A stretch of DNA of 64,000 nucleotides, taken from positions 186,001 to 250,000 of the forward strand of contig NZ_QMHQ01000001.1 of assembly GCF_003313325.1 (NCBI RefSeq), given 5' to 3'. The notes below the pieces were generated by a model. The model saw only the letters and a program-made list of their open reading frames with translations, was not told where the DNA came from and searched no databases. This document shows, piece after piece, positions 35,802 to 45,129 of the stretch. Numbering within the stretch: position 1 is the stretch's first letter; every line of letters starts with the position of its first letter. A program made the position numbers and the translations under genes. Source of the DNA: Pedobacter namyangjuensis. Lineage in GTDB: Bacteria > Bacteroidota > Bacteroidia > Sphingobacteriales > Sphingobacteriaceae.

Positions 35802-37289
35802 ATGGCAAAATTATTCATATTTGGTATCGGAGGCACTGGTTCTCGGGTAATAAAATCACTTACCTTTTTATTAGGTTGTGGGATAAAATCAACAAACGAT
35901 TTTGAAATTGTTCCTATAATAATTGACCCTCATAAAGATAATGAGGATTTAAAAAGAACAATTTCGATACTAGATAACTATCAAAAGATCACAGATAAAA
36001 TTGGGTCAACATCAGGGTTTTTTAGTACAAAAATATCAACGCTACAATCTTTAGATGCAGACAATAAACTTAGCGGAACATATTCTTTTAATTTAAAAGA
36101 AGTTTCTAATACTAAATTTAAAGACTACTTTTCTTTCAATACCTTAAACGATGAAAATAAAGCTTTAGCAGAATTACTTTTTTCAGGTAAATCTATCAAC
36201 GCTAATGGCAAACCTATTGATTTATTAGACATACCTATGGATATTGGATTTGTTGGAAATCCAAATGTGGGTAGTGTTGTACTTAATCAGTTTAAAGATT
36301 CAGAGGAATTTAAAGATTTTGCGAATAATTTTAATGAAGGAGATCGGGTATTTATCATTAGCTCAATTTTTGGCGGAACCGGCGCAGCAGGTTTTCCTAC
36401 CGTACTAAAAAACATTCGCAATGCGGTTAATATTCCCGGCTTAGCAAATCCAGGCTACTTGCAAAACTCTTCTATAGGTGCACTTACAGTTATGCCCTAT
36501 TTCAATATAGAGGGCGATGCGAATAGTCCAATAAAAAAGTCAGATTTTATCGAAAAAACAAAAGCTGCACTGGGTTATTATCAGCAAAATGTAAACCCAC
36601 AATTAAATGCCATGTATTACATAGGCGATAGCTTTAATGGCAGAGCTTACGAAAATGACCCGGGAAATGGTGGGCAAAAAAATAAAGCTCATTTTGTAGA
36701 GCTTGCGGGCGCATTGTCTATTATCGATTTTATGAATTTTTCAGATGACCATCTGCAGACCTTTAGCGGAAAACCAGTTTCAGGCATGTTTAAGGAATTT
36801 AGTATAAAAGAAAATCAACCAAACCTATATTTTAATCATTTAAATGACATCGCCAACTCAACTTTGAGTAAGTCATTAACGCAGTTTGTGCTATTAAAAA
36901 AATATTTGGATGAGCATTTGACCAACTCAATAGAAAAAGCGGTGTGGAGTACAGATGAACCAAAGGTTGATAGTGCTTTTAAAAGTGGACAGTTTTTTTC
37001 TTCAAGTCTAAAGGGCTTTCTTAATCATTTTGGCGAATGGTTAAATGAGCTCCAAACAAATACAAGAGGTTTTTCTCCTTTTAATTTGAACTCAGATTTA
37101 ACCAATCTTGTTAATGGGCATGAAATAAAAAGAGGTTTTTTCGGCAAGGGTAAAATAACATATAATGATTACGATATGGAATTAGGTAAACTGGTTAAAA
37201 AGAATTCATTTTCTTCACAAGAGCAGAAGATGATAAGTCTTTTTTATCAAGCTACAGCCAATATCATTTCAGAAAAATATAATTTTTAA
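35802..37289 (+). CDS. Tubulin/FtsZ-like GTPase
   Basis: A 495-residue protein. The N-terminal FIFGIGGTGSR (5-15) is a nucleotide-binding strand-loop like that of FtsZ and tubulin-like proteins, and IFGGTGAAGFPT (189-200) is the tubulin signature GGGTGxG with a one-residue change. DPH near 42 corresponds to the following acidic residue. The C-terminal half is helical and has no obvious membrane helix. This fits the Tubulin_2/FtsZ-like family that lacks a link to cell division. Members may polymerise or act as GTP switches; activity here is unproven. Five bases separate it from the Hsp70-like gene. Confidence 0.8.
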   Translation: MAKLFIFGIGGTGSRVIKSLTFLLGCGIKSTNDFEIVPIIIDPHKDNEDLKRTISILDNYQKITDKIGSTSGFFSTKISTLQSLDADNKLSGTYSFNLKEVSNTKFKDYFSFNTLNDENKALAELLFSGKSINANGKPIDLLDIPMDIGFVGNPNVGSVVLNQFKDSEEFKDFANNFNEGDRVFIISSIFGGTGAAGFPTVLKNIRNAVNIPGLANPGYLQNSSIGALTVMPYFNIEGDANSPIKKSDFIEKTKAALGYYQQNVNPQLNAMYYIGDSFNGRAYENDPGNGGQKNKAHFVELAGALSIIDFMNFSDDHLQTFSGKPVSGMFKEFSIKENQPNLYFNHLNDIANSTLSKSLTQFVLLKKYLDEHLTNSIEKAVWSTDEPKVDSAFKSGQFFSSSLKGFLNHFGEWLNELQTNTRGFSPFNLNSDLTNLVNGHEIKRGFFGKGKITYNDYDMELGKLVKKNSFSSQEQKMISLFYQATANIISEKYNF

Positions 37290-37294
37290 TAATT

Positions 37295-40200
37295 ATGAGT
37301 ATAATATTAGGCTTTACAAATAACGGAGGCAACGATTGGTTCAATTCAGCACCATATGGGAATAAGGAAATTCAAGGCATACCCGATCCGGAAGGCGGTC
37401 ATGCTTTAAATGCACCTACATCTATCCCTAGCCCTTTTGCAAGAATGGATTTAGTTAGAAAATCTTTCGAAAATATTATTGAAAGTCCAAACCTATTATT
37501 TCTGCAAGAGAGAAATAGAGTTATAGCTAGTAAAGAAGATGAAAAACTTGTTTCTCAGTGTTTAGACCTTTGCGAAATATTATTCAATTATAATATTTAT
37601 AAGAATAAGATTGAGATTATTGAATGGGATAAAACGGTACAAATTGACAATTTAAAAAGAAATATAGATAAAGGTCAGCGTAGATTGGGAGAAGCATTAG
37701 AGTTATTTCTGCTACAAGATGCGAACACCTTTAATTTTAATGAAGTTAGAAGCTTTTATCTTATTAAATATAATCATGAAATTATTGGAGGTACATCTCC
37801 ATTGACACTGTTTTTTTCAGTAGGTAAAGACATCTCAAATCTTGAATTAAAAAGTAGTAAAGGAAAGACCTTTTTTAGCGATATCGTTCCGCTATATGAG
37901 CGTGATGAAAACTTTCAAAAATATTTATACCTACTATTTAAAAGTAATGCTGAATTAGGAAGTAAAATGAAGGCTTTTCAAGAATATTTGGTTAAAAGTC
38001 TTAAGTTTTTAGGAATTATAAATCAAGCACTATTTTCAGAATTAAACACTTTAAATCCAACTGATTTAAATAATAATTATGTTAGTTTAAATACGAATAA
38101 AGCAGGACAAGTTGTAGAGGTTTTAGGTGTTCATTTAAAAACAGTGGATCCAAATGTATTGATTAAATCAATCCAAAAAAGTGATTTCATTATTCATTCA
38201 ACCAAAACAGATGACAAGCTTAAGCCATTGGTATTGCAAAATAGCTTTAATTCTAAACTTAATTATATAAATGCCAATTGGGATACTAGAACAACCGTTC
38301 CATACAAGGCGGAAAAAGAAAATTTAGAATTAAGAAAACTGCCAGGGCAAGATGTAGTTTATCCATATTTAACAGTTAGTGATTTTTTCGAACCCAATAT
38401 CATTAGGCTTGTTTATCCTATAAATGACACCAAATACTTCGATGGCAATTTAAAATTAAACAATCCAGAAGACACAAAAAGTTATTTATTGCCATTAAAA
38501 CCTTTGTTTTTTAAATACTTTGATACCGAAGATTTATTAAATGGAGGTTTAGGAAAGCCAACCATATCAATTGATGAAACATCAATTGCACAAGCGATAA
38601 GAGTACAATTAAAAATTCCAATCAATTTAGGAAAAGACTACATAACTTTTGAGAGAGTGTATCACAATGATGGTGTCGCTGATGAAATAACAAATAAAGG
38701 GGCTATAAAAGAGCATCAGTTTGCAATTACGCTATTTCCGCATATCAAATATTTATCAAGTATAAAACCTTATTTTAAAATACAGCTAATTGACAGAGAT
38801 GTTGCTGTAAAAACTGCTGATGCCGAATACTTTTTGAATTTCTACAATAATACCTCATCAAGTCCAGTAGATATTGAAGCATCACAAAACAGAAGTAAAA
38901 AACAAAAAGGAGATTTCTCCAAAATAACTTCAACTTATTACGGGCTTAATAAAAATTTCGATTATATACAGGTTGATAATGGCTTTGCAAAAGGAGTAAT
39001 TATACCCAAGTGGGATAATCCTAAAACAGGTGTAGATCAATTTACTTTTGCTATCGATTTTGGAACAACAAATACACACGTTGAATATACAGTAGGAAAC
39101 TCAAGCCCAAAAACATTTGAGATTACTCCTAATGAAATACAGGCTGTTCCGCTTATAAACGACAAAATTGATCATAACTTTTCAGGAACGGGCGCAATTG
39201 ATTTAAGAACAAACAAAATAAGAGAGTTTATTCCAGAAATTATAACTAAAGATACAATGTACAATTTTCCGCATCGTACAGTTATTTCTCAAAGTCTAAA
39301 TAACCCACCATCAATAGGTGGAAATGCATTAATTGAGTTTAATATTCCTTTTGTGTTTGAAAAAAATTCAGATAACAATAGTAGATTTTTTACCAATTTA
39401 AAATGGGATAGCAAAGAACCAAATAATGAACATCGCGTTAAGGCCTTTTTAGAACAAATTGTATTGATGATCAGAAATAAAGTCATCACCAATGGAGGGG
39501 ATTTAGAAGAAACCAAAATACTTTGGACCTATCCTACAAGTATGACACCAGCCCGTAAAAACAATTTACGCATGATTTGGGACGAGTTATACCATAAATA
39601 CTTTAACAAGAATAATAATACCGTAGATATTTCTGAATCTATTGCACCTTATCATTATTTTAAGGGAAGTTCAAAATTAGAGGGCTTAGGTTCAGGTATT
39701 AGTGTGTTGATGGATCTTGGCGGTGGAACATCTGATGTGGTGGTGTACAAGAAAAACACACCACTTCTTCTTTCATCCTATAAATTTGCAGGAAATACGC
39801 TTTTTGGAGATGGATATAAGGATTTTGGCGATATTGAAAATAATGGTTTGGTAAATAAATATAAAGCTCAATTCCGCCAAATTTTAAACGAAAAAAACCA
39901 AACTCTTGCAAAAATTGAAGATGACTTTTATAACAACCAAAAATCTGCAGACTATAATACATTTCTATTTTCACTAATTAACAATAAAGAAGTTTTAGAA
40001 AAAGAGTTATTAGACTATAACAAGAAAATAGCAAACGATAATGATTTAAAGATAATATTCCTTTATTTCTATTGTGCGAAGGTTTACCACATTGCACAAT
40101 TAATGAAACTTAATAAGTTAGAGTTGCCAACGAACTTGATTTTTAGTGGAAATGGTTCAAAAATATTAAATATTGTTACGCCAAATCAGAAGCTTCTTGG

Positions 40201-40735
40201 CGAGGTAACCAAAAATATTTTTTTAAGGGTTTATAACTTAAGTGCCTATCTCGCTGATGGCTTGAAAATCAATTTGGAGAAAGAATTCCCAAAAGAATTG
40301 ACTTCAAAAGGCGCTTTAATGTATAATAAGCTTGGTCATGAAGACGTGAACCTTGATGAAATTAAACAAGTTTATACTTGCCTCGAAGACGAAAACAAAT
40401 TCAGTTTGCTAAACTCAGAACTGAATGACGCAGTACTTGAAAAAGTAGCCGAAAAAGTTAAATCTTTTAATAATCTATTTATTGAATTAAATAATGATAT
40501 AAATTTTTATAATCATTTCGAAATCTCTCATGCATCATTTGAAAAATTTCAACAAATAGTAAATAAGCACTTAAAAGCTTTTACTGAGAGAGGGATTGAA
40601 TACAACAATAAAATGGAAGCTGGCACCGCACAACCACAAGCGAAGATAGCTGAGACATTATTTTTCTATCCAATAGTAGAAACCATCCAACAACTTATTC
40701 AAAACCTTTCATCTATTTCTGCTAACGAAGATTAA
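37295..40735 (+). CDS. Large protein with C-terminal Hsp70/actin-fold ATPase domain
   Basis: A 1146-residue protein. Residues 1 to about 580 are not recognised; they look like several beta-rich modules with LYLLFKS and DTKYFDG segments. The C-terminal region is an actin/Hsp70 fold: phosphate-1 loop FAIDFGTTNTHVEY near 586-600, phosphate-2 MDLGGGTSDVVVY near 805-818, and the adenosine site NLIFSGNGSKIL near 947. It lacks the substrate-binding and lid domains of DnaK, so it is not a chaperone of the usual kind. It is probably an ATP-driven switch or filament protein that works with the tubulin-like GTPase upstream. Confidence 0.8.
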   Translation: MSIILGFTNNGGNDWFNSAPYGNKEIQGIPDPEGGHALNAPTSIPSPFARMDLVRKSFENIIESPNLLFLQERNRVIASKEDEKLVSQCLDLCEILFNYNIYKNKIEIIEWDKTVQIDNLKRNIDKGQRRLGEALELFLLQDANTFNFNEVRSFYLIKYNHEIIGGTSPLTLFFSVGKDISNLELKSSKGKTFFSDIVPLYERDENFQKYLYLLFKSNAELGSKMKAFQEYLVKSLKFLGIINQALFSELNTLNPTDLNNNYVSLNTNKAGQVVEVLGVHLKTVDPNVLIKSIQKSDFIIHSTKTDDKLKPLVLQNSFNSKLNYINANWDTRTTVPYKAEKENLELRKLPGQDVVYPYLTVSDFFEPNIIRLVYPINDTKYFDGNLKLNNPEDTKSYLLPLKPLFFKYFDTEDLLNGGLGKPTISIDETSIAQAIRVQLKIPINLGKDYITFERVYHNDGVADEITNKGAIKEHQFAITLFPHIKYLSSIKPYFKIQLIDRDVAVKTADAEYFLNFYNNTSSSPVDIEASQNRSKKQKGDFSKITSTYYGLNKNFDYIQVDNGFAKGVIIPKWDNPKTGVDQFTFAIDFGTTNTHVEYTVGNSSPKTFEITPNEIQAVPLINDKIDHNFSGTGAIDLRTNKIREFIPEIITKDTMYNFPHRTVISQSLNNPPSIGGNALIEFNIPFVFEKNSDNNSRFFTNLKWDSKEPNNEHRVKAFLEQIVLMIRNKVITNGGDLEETKILWTYPTSMTPARKNNLRMIWDELYHKYFNKNNNTVDISESIAPYHYFKGSSKLEGLGSGISVLMDLGGGTSDVVVYKKNTPLLLSSYKFAGNTLFGDGYKDFGDIENNGLVNKYKAQFRQILNEKNQTLAKIEDDFYNNQKSADYNTFLFSLINNKEVLEKELLDYNKKIANDNDLKIIFLYFYCAKVYHIAQLMKLNKLELPTNLIFSGNGSKILNIVTPNQKLLGEVTKNIFLRVYNLSAYLADGLKINLEKEFPKELTSKGALMYNKLGHEDVNLDEIKQVYTCLEDENKFSLLNSELNDAVLEKVAEKVKSFNNLFIELNNDINFYNHFEISHASFEKFQQIVNKHLKAFTERGIEYNNKMEAGTAQPQAKIAETLFFYPIVETIQQLIQNLSSISANED

Positions 40736-40737
40736 TC

Positions 40738-41628
40738 ATGGGTAAATATTTAATTATAATTATACTTTTTTTAAGTCCATTGGTTGGATACTCTGCTATA
40801 AAAACAATAAATGCGCAAGAGAAAAAAAGTGAAAATGACAGCGCCAAAAAGAAAAATGATACTTCAAAGGTAAATGATCAGATTGACTCCAAAAAACCAG
40901 ATGAATTAACAAAGCAAGATGATCCCGCAACTAATTCAAAAAGTGATTTAAATTCTATTGAATCCGAAAATTCGGGATTAGTTGTCGTTCGTGAGGATTA
41001 TCTTTCATCTAAGCATCTAATGTTTTATGCTATTTCTTGTCTTTTTGGTATTATAACGACTCTATTTATTAATAAACAATATAAAAAAAGTGAAACTAGC
41101 AGGCATGAAAAACAAATTGACCGCCTTGAGGAAAAGATAAAGGAATTAGAAAAGAGCCTTCGGCGACCAAATCAAGAAAATAATTTATCAAAACATATCA
41201 AAAGCAATTCAATTCACATTAGTGGATCAGAAACAATTATTGAAGAAATAAGTATACCTATAGAACTATCAGTGGAAAACAAAATCCCAATGGTTAATGA
41301 TGCAAAAATCTTATACTTCCCAAATCCAAATTTAGATGGAAATTTTAAGAACAATGAAGGTAAAGAAGTTTTTATAGAGGGGGCTGCTGTTTACAAATTT
41401 ACGTTAAAAAACGAAACCAACGCAAATGTTGAATTTTGTGATAATCTATCATCAATAACAATTGCACTAAATAATAGAAATGAGATGATCCTTAGTTTAG
41501 CAACTGAAACAAATCCTTATAATCCTAATGCTAGTAAAATTTTAATCGTTGATAACAAAAAAGCCAAAGCCCAATTAGAGGACAACATTTGGGTAATTAA
41601 GGAAAAAGCTAAAATTAAATACGTATAA
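40738..41628 (+). CDS. Anchored coiled-coil protein of the operon
   Basis: A 296-residue protein in a run of genes with gaps of only one to two bases. It has an N-terminal signal (residues 1-20), a low-complexity Asp/Lys/Ser-rich periplasmic stretch, one membrane helix near 98-115 (HLMFYAISCLFGIITTLFI), a cytoplasmic coiled coil near 123-150 (EKQIDRLEEKIKELEKSLRR) and a C-terminal beta-rich domain with LYFPNPNLDG. I recall that domain in other Bacteroidota proteins but know no function. It may link the envelope to the cytoplasmic ATPases. Confidence 0.7.
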   Translation: MGKYLIIIILFLSPLVGYSAIKTINAQEKKSENDSAKKKNDTSKVNDQIDSKKPDELTKQDDPATNSKSDLNSIESENSGLVVVREDYLSSKHLMFYAISCLFGIITTLFINKQYKKSETSRHEKQIDRLEEKIKELEKSLRRPNQENNLSKHIKSNSIHISGSETIIEEISIPIELSVENKIPMVNDAKILYFPNPNLDGNFKNNEGKEVFIEGAAVYKFTLKNETNANVEFCDNLSSITIALNNRNEMILSLATETNPYNPNASKILIVDNKKAKAQLEDNIWVIKEKAKIKYV

Positions 41629-41629
41629 C

Positions 41630-43246
41630 ATGAAGATAGAATACATTGAGTACGTTTTGATTGCAATTGTTATTGTCTTTCAATTGTGGTTTTTTTTCAG
41701 AACTAGGAATAAGATTACTGAATTTAAAAATTCTATACCTGATATTTCACAAGTAGAAATTGCAGATACTGAACTAACTGATGAACAAATTGAAGCTTAT
41801 GTTTCCAATAAATTAATGGGTGACATTGAGAGTTATAAGCATTCTGATATTCTAATAAATGAAGTAGAGAATGTAGATGATGATGAACAATTGGAATTGT
41901 ATTATCCACAGAACTATAATGAAGGAGTTACAAAAATTAATCGTATTAAAATTGTTTCCTCATTAAAAAATGAGAGCAAAACATTCAAAAATATATTGTC
42001 TTCCTTAAACAAGTATTTAGTTAGAAATAGGCACTCATCAGCTGATTTTAATTTAGTAAAAGATATAGTTGAGCGTAATACAGACACTATTGAGGAAGAA
42101 ATTAATCTTACCTTATCAACACCACTTTATTTGGGCTTAATGGGCACAATGATTGGGATTGTTATTGGTCTATATAGTATGTCCGATATTTTTAATAGTG
42201 ACATTAGTGATGAAAGTTTAAGCAGAGGTATAGGCATCCTTTTAGGCGGAGTGAAAATTGCTATGGTAGCTAGTTTTGTAGGCTTGTTACTAACAATCAT
42301 CAATTCATCATTTAGTTTTAAAGGAACAAAATATAATATTGAGATTAAGAAAAATGATTTTTACACTTTTATCCAAGTAGAGTTATTACCATCACTTAAT
42401 CAAGGAATCGGTTCTACATTTGAGTCCTTACAAAGAAACCTTTCTAAATTCAATGAGAAATTTGATTCAAATCTAGATAGGCTATCAACAGTTTTTGATA
42501 AAAATTACGAATCGATTAAATTACAGAAAATGTTAGTCGAGCAAATGGATAAAACCAAAATTGCTGAAATGACAAAATATAATGTTCAAGTGCTTAAGGA
42601 GCTTAATGTTGCAGTTGAGCAATTTGACAAGTTTAATGTAATGTTCAATAATATTAATATATATATCGCTAACTCATACCGTCTGGCAGAGACAAGTACA
42701 GAGTTATTAGATAAGACAAATAACTTTGAAAAAATTGCAAATACTATCCAAGAAAACTTAAACAGTCATCATCAATTGATGGAGTTTCTAACTAGTCACT
42801 TTAGTGATCTTAAACTGCACAAAACTAAAGTAGATGAAGCTGTTGTTGGCATAAGTTTTAGTATTAAAGACACTTTTGCCCAACTGCAAAAGTCAATGAT
42901 ATTGAATAGCCAGAATTTAGGTGAAGAGGCGGTGAAACGAAATTTAGATAGCCAAAATATTTTTAATGCTTTTACAAATGAGCTTAAAGAATCATTCTTA
43001 ACCCAAACAGAGATTTTCAAATCAGTTTTAGAAGAGAAAAAATCTAATTTAGATCAGTTGCAACATTTGCAAGAAATTCTTTCTGAATTAAAATCGAACA
43101 AAAATATCAATCCAAATGATAAGCTAACCTTTTTAATTACTGATTTAAACAAAGCAGTTAGTAGTTCAAATGAAATCATGGAGAGAATCGATAGCAACAT
43201 CCAAAAACCATTTTACGCAAAGTTATTCCCTAAAAAAAGTATCTAA
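41630..43246 (+). CDS. MotA/TolQ/ExbB-like channel with long helical tail (ZorA-like)
   Basis: A 538-residue protein with membrane helices near 8-24, 165-183 and 203-228. PLYLGLMGTMIGIVIGLYSM is close to the TolQ/ExbB signature PLLGLLGTVxGI, and GGVKIAMVASFVGLLLTI is the third-helix counterpart. From about 230 to the end, over 300 residues are predicted coiled coil, projecting into the cytoplasm. That layout (5TM/3TM-type stator subunit plus long tail) is that of ZorA in the Zorya defence system, and of other ion-driven motor proteins. It precedes the MotB-like gene with no gap. Confidence 0.85.
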   Translation: MKIEYIEYVLIAIVIVFQLWFFFRTRNKITEFKNSIPDISQVEIADTELTDEQIEAYVSNKLMGDIESYKHSDILINEVENVDDDEQLELYYPQNYNEGVTKINRIKIVSSLKNESKTFKNILSSLNKYLVRNRHSSADFNLVKDIVERNTDTIEEEINLTLSTPLYLGLMGTMIGIVIGLYSMSDIFNSDISDESLSRGIGILLGGVKIAMVASFVGLLLTIINSSFSFKGTKYNIEIKKNDFYTFIQVELLPSLNQGIGSTFESLQRNLSKFNEKFDSNLDRLSTVFDKNYESIKLQKMLVEQMDKTKIAEMTKYNVQVLKELNVAVEQFDKFNVMFNNINIYIANSYRLAETSTELLDKTNNFEKIANTIQENLNSHHQLMEFLTSHFSDLKLHKTKVDEAVVGISFSIKDTFAQLQKSMILNSQNLGEEAVKRNLDSQNIFNAFTNELKESFLTQTEIFKSVLEEKKSNLDQLQHLQEILSELKSNKNINPNDKLTFLITDLNKAVSSSNEIMERIDSNIQKPFYAKLFPKKSI

Positions 43247-43915
43247 ATGAAAGGTAATAAGGACGACTTTTTTTGGCCAAGCTTCGCTGATTTAATGACA
43301 AGCTTGTTTTTTATTATGCTAGTCTTGTATATCATAACTTTTGCTCAGCTTAAAAGAAAGAATAAGGTTCTCGAAAACCAAATCAAGATTATTAAAACAG
43401 TTGAAGCAAATTTACAACCATTAAAAAATGACAAAAACCTATTTTCTTATGAAGAAGAATACAGTCGATTTAAATTAGCCTTTGATGTTAGATTTCAAGA
43501 TGATAAATTTTCTATTAATTCAAATAATGATTTAGTAAATCCAAATGCTACTAGAAAAAAAATCATAGACGCTGGCTACAAACTTAAATCAGTTATTGAT
43601 GTCTTAAAATCAGTTAAAAATGATAAGCCAGAGTTAGATAAAGTATCTTATATCGTAGTTATTGCTGGCTATGCTTCAAAAGATAATAATCCCAAAAGAT
43701 TAATGCATAATTATGAATTAAGCTATTTACGGGCTTTAAGTTTATGGCAATATTGGAAAGAACTAGGCATTGATTTCGAGTCTTCGGATTACAAAGGTCT
43801 GGTTGATTTACAAATTTCTGGAAATGGTTGGGGTGGAGTCGGTAGATTGGACAACGAGAAGGATAATCAACGGTTCTTAATTCAAATTTTCCCTAAAATT
43901 GGAGATATCAAATAA
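43247..43915 (+). CDS. MotB/OmpA-like stator partner (ZorB-like)
   Basis: A 222-residue protein that starts directly after the MotA-like gene. The N-terminal segment FFWPSFADLMTSLFFIMLVLY has the single membrane helix with Asp15 in PSFADLM, which is the proton-carrying Asp of MotB/ZorB. The C-terminal domain ends with VIAGYASKDN and NYELSYLRALSLWQYW, the OmpA-type peptidoglycan-binding pattern (N..LS..RA). It should anchor the motor to the cell wall. The stop codon overlaps the next ATG by one base. Confidence 0.88.
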   Translation: MKGNKDDFFWPSFADLMTSLFFIMLVLYIITFAQLKRKNKVLENQIKIIKTVEANLQPLKNDKNLFSYEEEYSRFKLAFDVRFQDDKFSINSNNDLVNPNATRKKIIDAGYKLKSVIDVLKSVKNDKPELDKVSYIVVIAGYASKDNNPKRLMHNYELSYLRALSLWQYWKELGIDFESSDYKGLVDLQISGNGWGGVGRLDNEKDNQRFLIQIFPKIGDIK

Positions 43916-44616
43916 TGAAAAAGCTAATATTTAATTTTATAGTTATTTGTTTAATTGTTTTATGTAGCTGTTCTAGATCTGGAAAAAAAAGTTCCTTATC
44001 ACAAAATGGCAATACAAAATTACCTATGGATATAGGGAATTCATCAAAGGAAGTTAAAAATACGAAATCTCTACAGGAGTTATACAAAAAGAACAAAGTC
44101 TCTGTTTTCTTGATTTATACATCTGATGGCGAAAAATATCATCAAGGATCAGGTTTTTTTGTCTCAGAAGAAGGGGTATGTGTAAGCAATTATCATGTTT
44201 TCGCTGGAACTTTAAAAGGTCAAGAAATAATTAAAACACTAGATGGGAAAGAATATCAAATTGCTGAAGTAATTTCTTTAAGCAAGGAGCTAGATTATAT
44301 CATCTTCAAAATAAAAAATAATATAGATCAAAAGTTTCCCTTTTTGGTAATATCAAACAAATCACCAAATATTGGAGATGATGTTTTTGCAATTGGCAAT
44401 CCAAAAGGTCTTGAGAGTACGCTATCTATTGGCATAGTTTCTTCATTAAGAGATGAAAACACTCTTATTCAAACAACAGCAGAAATTACAAATGGCAGTA
44501 GCGGTGGTCCATTGTTTAATATGAAAGGTGAAGTGATAGGAATAACTAGCTCGGGTATGGGTGAGGCAAACTTAAATTTTGCTATAAATATCCTTGCAAT
44601 TAATCTAAACTTATGA
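43915..44616 (+). CDS. Trypsin-like serine protease lipoprotein
   Basis: A 233-residue protein with a lipobox (LIVLCSC, Cys17 or 19), so probably tethered to a membrane. The catalytic triad is visible: His94 in SNYHVFAG, Asp127 in KELDYIIF, Ser196 in NGSSGGPLFN. This is the S1C/DegP-like fold without PDZ domains. It is translated with the MotB-like gene (one-base overlap) and overlaps the next gene by four bases. It could process a component of the system or an incoming protein; nothing in the sequence says which. Confidence 0.88.
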   Translation: MKKLIFNFIVICLIVLCSCSRSGKKSSLSQNGNTKLPMDIGNSSKEVKNTKSLQELYKKNKVSVFLIYTSDGEKYHQGSGFFVSEEGVCVSNYHVFAGTLKGQEIIKTLDGKEYQIAEVISLSKELDYIIFKIKNNIDQKFPFLVISNKSPNIGDDVFAIGNPKGLESTLSIGIVSSLRDENTLIQTTAEITNGSSGGPLFNMKGEVIGITSSGMGEANLNFAINILAINLNL

Positions 44617-45125
44617 GATTAAAATATTATGCATTGATATGCCTTTTCTTGATTTCATGTAGTGATAGCGGAAACCCGAAAATAAAAAGCTCCAACCAAA
44701 AAGGAAAAGTAGTTGCAGTAAAAGACGGTGATACTATTGAAATACTTACTTCAACAAATGAAACCGTAACCATTAGGCTTACAGAAATTGATTGTCCTGA
44801 AAAAAAACAATCATTTGGTAAACAGGCTAAACAGTTTACATCTAATTTCTGTTTCGGCAAATTCGTTGAAATAATAGGAAATAAGAAAGACAGGTATGGT
44901 CGTACTTTAGCATTCGTTTTTGATGAGGAAGGAAATAATTTAAACGAAGCGCTTGTGAAAAACGGATTGGCTTGGCAATACGTTGTATACTCTAAATCTG
45001 AAATATTGAGGAAATTAGAACAAGAGGCTAGAGATGCAAAGTTGGGTTTATGGATTGATGAAAATCCAATACCCCCCTGGGTATTCAGAAAGTCAAGAAA
45101 AAATAATCAAATCAAAATCCTATAA
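44613..45125 (+). CDS. Staphylococcal-nuclease-like lipoprotein
   Basis: A 170-residue protein with a lipobox (FLISCSDS, Cys16). The SNase domain has VKDGDTIEI (Asp38, Asp40), Arg55 and Glu63 spaced exactly eight residues apart in IRLTEIDCPEKKQ as in the classical enzyme, and YGR with Arg97 near 95. It should cut DNA or RNA with calcium, on the outer side of the membrane given the lipobox. It overlaps the protease gene by four bases and its stop is four bases before the next ATG, so it belongs to the operon. Confidence 0.88.
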   Translation: MRLKYYALICLFLISCSDSGNPKIKSSNQKGKVVAVKDGDTIEILTSTNETVTIRLTEIDCPEKKQSFGKQAKQFTSNFCFGKFVEIIGNKKDRYGRTLAFVFDEEGNNLNEALVKNGLAWQYVVYSKSEILRKLEQEARDAKLGLWIDENPIPPWVFRKSRKNNQIKIL

Positions 45126-45129
45126 AACA

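Noticed and set aside
44613..45125. SNase gene as a toxin-antitoxin component
   Set aside because: The lipobox puts it outside the cytoplasm and no antitoxin-like gene is adjacent.
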